Positions 62,725 to 64,000 of a stretch of DNA of 64,000 nucleotides are shown one piece after another; position 1 is the stretch's first letter; each line of letters starts with the position of its first letter. The notes below the pieces were generated by a model, which searched no databases, was not told the origin of the DNA, and saw only the letters and a list, made by a program, of their open reading frames with translations. The translations under genes and the position numbers were made by a program. The DNA is from Methanoculleus caldifontis. GTDB lineage: Archaea; Halobacteriota; Methanomicrobia; Methanomicrobiales; Methanoculleaceae. Location: positions 248,001 to 312,000 of the forward strand of contig NZ_WBKO01000001.1 of NCBI RefSeq assembly GCF_032842345.1, read 5' to 3'.

Positions 62725-63642
62725 TTATTCGCTATTGTCCCGGTGCAGGGTCAGGGCCCCTGCCATCGTTGCCGTAGCACCGCCCGGGTTCGTCCAGGCG
62801 ATGAAGAGGGTGTCCGGATCGGCCAGGGATCCCGTCGCCCATCCTCCCGGCCCGTCGATGAACGATAGGGTCTCTTTGTCCGGGTTGAATATGCCGACAA
62901 ACGTCTGGTTCTCCATCGTTCCGTCCGGCAGGGAGAACGTCTTGAACCCGCTGATGACCCGATCGCTCTGCGCGGTGACCACCCACGTGTTCTCTCCGGC
63001 GGGGACCCTATCGATCGTATCGTTCAGGAAGTACACGGCTCCGTCATCTGCTCTCCAGACGCCGATCATCGCGGGGTAATCGGCCCGGACCGCCGGGTTT
63101 GCCGCCGCGGGCAGATCGGCGGGCCCCGTGTAGATCCCGGACCCCAGCCACCAGTCCTCGTCCACCTGCACCCCGTACACCAGTTTCGACTCAAGCGTCC
63201 GATCATGCGTGGGGTTGATGTATGCAATCCGGGCGAACCCGTCCCCGTTCCTGACAGCATCGCCTGTCTCGCGGAGGAACGCCCCCACACCCCCCTCGGT
63301 CTCGTTTAAGCGGTTGACGCCGACCATCTCCGGGTTGACCGGGTGGGCGAGGGTGGTGCCGTTGAAGTCATACGCGTAGATATAGAGTTCGCCCCGGACG
63401 AACGATCCGTTCGGGTCGTTAAACTCGGCAAGGGCGGCCTCCTTGCCGTTCTCTTTCACATAGGCAACCGCGCTCTCGACGAAGGCGACGAGTGTCTCGT
63501 TCGAGGTGTACTGTGCCTGTGGTACGGTGGTGGTCTCTGGTGTCAGGAGAGCGGCACCGGACTCGCTCTGCATGCAGCCGGCCGAGATCAAAGACAGGCC
63601 AAGAAGAAGCAGGACAGTGAATGAAATCGCAAGAGATCTCAT
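62725..63642 (-). CDS. Cache-domain lipoprotein
   Basis: 305 residues. A lipoprotein signal peptide ends in LISAGC, so Cys near residue 22 would be lipidated. Residues about 45-165 match a single Cache (sCache_2-type) sensory domain: VAFVESAVAYVKENGKEAAL..YIYAYDFNGTTLAHPVNPEMVGVN. The C-terminal 120 residues (GVWRADDGAVYFLNDTIDRV..) look like a lipocalin-like beta domain. The ATG at 63640-63642 fits the signal peptide; the frame extends 27 codons upstream. Probably an extracellular ligand-binding protein. Confidence 0.85.
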   Translation of the reverse strand: MRSLAISFTVLLLLGLSLISAGCMQSESGAALLTPETTTVPQAQYTSNETLVAFVESAVAYVKENGKEAALAEFNDPNGSFVRGELYIYAYDFNGTTLAHPVNPEMVGVNRLNETEGGVGAFLRETGDAVRNGDGFARIAYINPTHDRTLESKLVYGVQVDEDWWLGSGIYTGPADLPAAANPAVRADYPAMIGVWRADDGAVYFLNDTIDRVPAGENTWVVTAQSDRVISGFKTFSLPDGTMENQTFVGIFNPDKETLSFIDGPGGWATGSLADPDTLFIAWTNPGGATATMAGALTLHRDNSE

Positions 63643-63751
63643 CCTATCAGGTTGATTTTGCCTGCATATATGATTTGCCCGCAATTGGAGCCCCGATAGC
63701 CGAAGGGGCCGCATCCCAGCCACCGACCGCCAACCAGGGGCGCCGGCGGCT

Positions 63752-64000
63752 CTACCTCCCCCCTGCCCCGCTCGCCGCCCGCTCCGTCAGCCACACGTAG
63801 AACTTCCGGTGCCAGAACGGCACGTCCATTGGCCGGGAGAGCGACTGCCAGGCCGCCCAGATCAACCGTTCGGAGACGCTCTGCCACTCGCCCGCCCGTC
63901 TGGCCATGTCGTCCGCGGGTTGCCCGACCGCGTGCAGGATCTCGTGCCAGATACGGAGGATGACCGCGTCGTCGTCCGTGTCCCGCGGCGTGACCCGGAC
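63752..64000 (-). CDS. HEXXH-containing protein, C-terminal part (runs off the window)
   Basis: The last 82 residues of a minus-strand gene, with its start beyond base 64000. It contains WHEILHAVGQP, an HEXXH zinc-protease-like motif, followed by a basic C-terminus (PFWHRKFYVWLTERAA). No family is recognised. The stop is TAG at 63752-63754, about 110 bases upstream of the lipoprotein start. Confidence 0.6.
   Translation of the reverse strand, partial: VRVTPRDTDDDAVILRIWHEILHAVGQPADDMARRAGEWQSVSERLIWAAWQSLSRPMDVPFWHRKFYVWLTERAASGAGGR

Overview
The window looks like a chromosomal segment of a GC-rich methanogenic archaeon of the Methanomicrobiales, most probably Methanoculleus or a close relative. 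The basis is archaeal signature genes: coenzyme F420 biosynthesis CofD (two copies), the PolD large subunit (DP2) carrying an intein, an archaeal AspRS, core-type methionine synthase, pyruvoyl arginine decarboxylase, a split archaeal glutamate synthase, and a UbiX-UbiD-aconitase X set that fits the archaeal mevalonate pathway. AT-rich TATA-like boxes with short or absent leaders and ATGA-coupled operons agree with this. The genus is an inference; no rRNA gene is present.

Layout. 0-5.2 kb (minus): start of an S41 peptidase, a CPBP protease, a GNAT acetyltransferase and a ferrous-iron operon (feoA-feoA-feoB-membrane protein-FeoC-like). 5.4-12.4 kb: an AMP-forming acyl-CoA synthetase, a KaiC-like protein without the P-loop lysine, a cluster of palindromic intergenic repeats, aspS-metE, pdaD and a HEAT-repeat protein. 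12.6-15.3 kb: a six-gene sulfur-transfer/Fe-S operon (three TusA-like proteins, DsrE-like, an IscS homologue lacking the PLP lysine, IscU). 15.5-17.4 kb: cofD and a divergent cofD paralogue. 17.6-20.0 kb: accessory genes of lower GC (methyltransferase, HTH regulator, unknowns). 20.3-24.4 kb: HD hydrolase, ubiX, ubiD, aconitase X. 24.7-28.7 kb: split glutamate synthase divergent from glnA, with a GGAA-N6-TTCC NrpR-type operator at the glnA promoter.

29-44 kb: small HEAT proteins, an ion transporter with a coupled 18-codon upstream ORF, a P-type Ca2+-ATPase-like pump, a DJ-1/PfpI protein, two more HEAT genes (one with a frameshift in a G-run), a histidine kinase/receiver/CheB-catalytic set, DP2 with a 165-residue mini-intein ending in Gln, an HSL-type esterase and tRNA-Leu(CAA). 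44.2-53 kb, beyond the tRNA, is an accessory zone: a repetitive PKD surface protein, a decayed IS5-type transposase carrying two small palindromic inserts, a CPCC-domain protein, remnants of an MntA/HepT toxin-antitoxin pair, and a MarR-methyltransferase-flavodoxin/ferredoxin cassette bounded by two copies of a ~45-55 bp repeat. 53-64 kb: a 1315-residue PAS/GAF histidine kinase, a cysteine-cluster protein that seems to start at ATT, several membrane proteins including a rhomboid-like protease, a sodium/solute symporter, a Cache-domain lipoprotein and the end of a HEXXH-containing protein.

Best candidates for something new: the sulfur operon with its desulfurase homologue apparently unable to bind PLP by a Schiff base, the degenerate CofD paralogue, the paired MarR operators inside the repeat-bounded cassette, and several short genes or starts that ordinary gene calling would miss.
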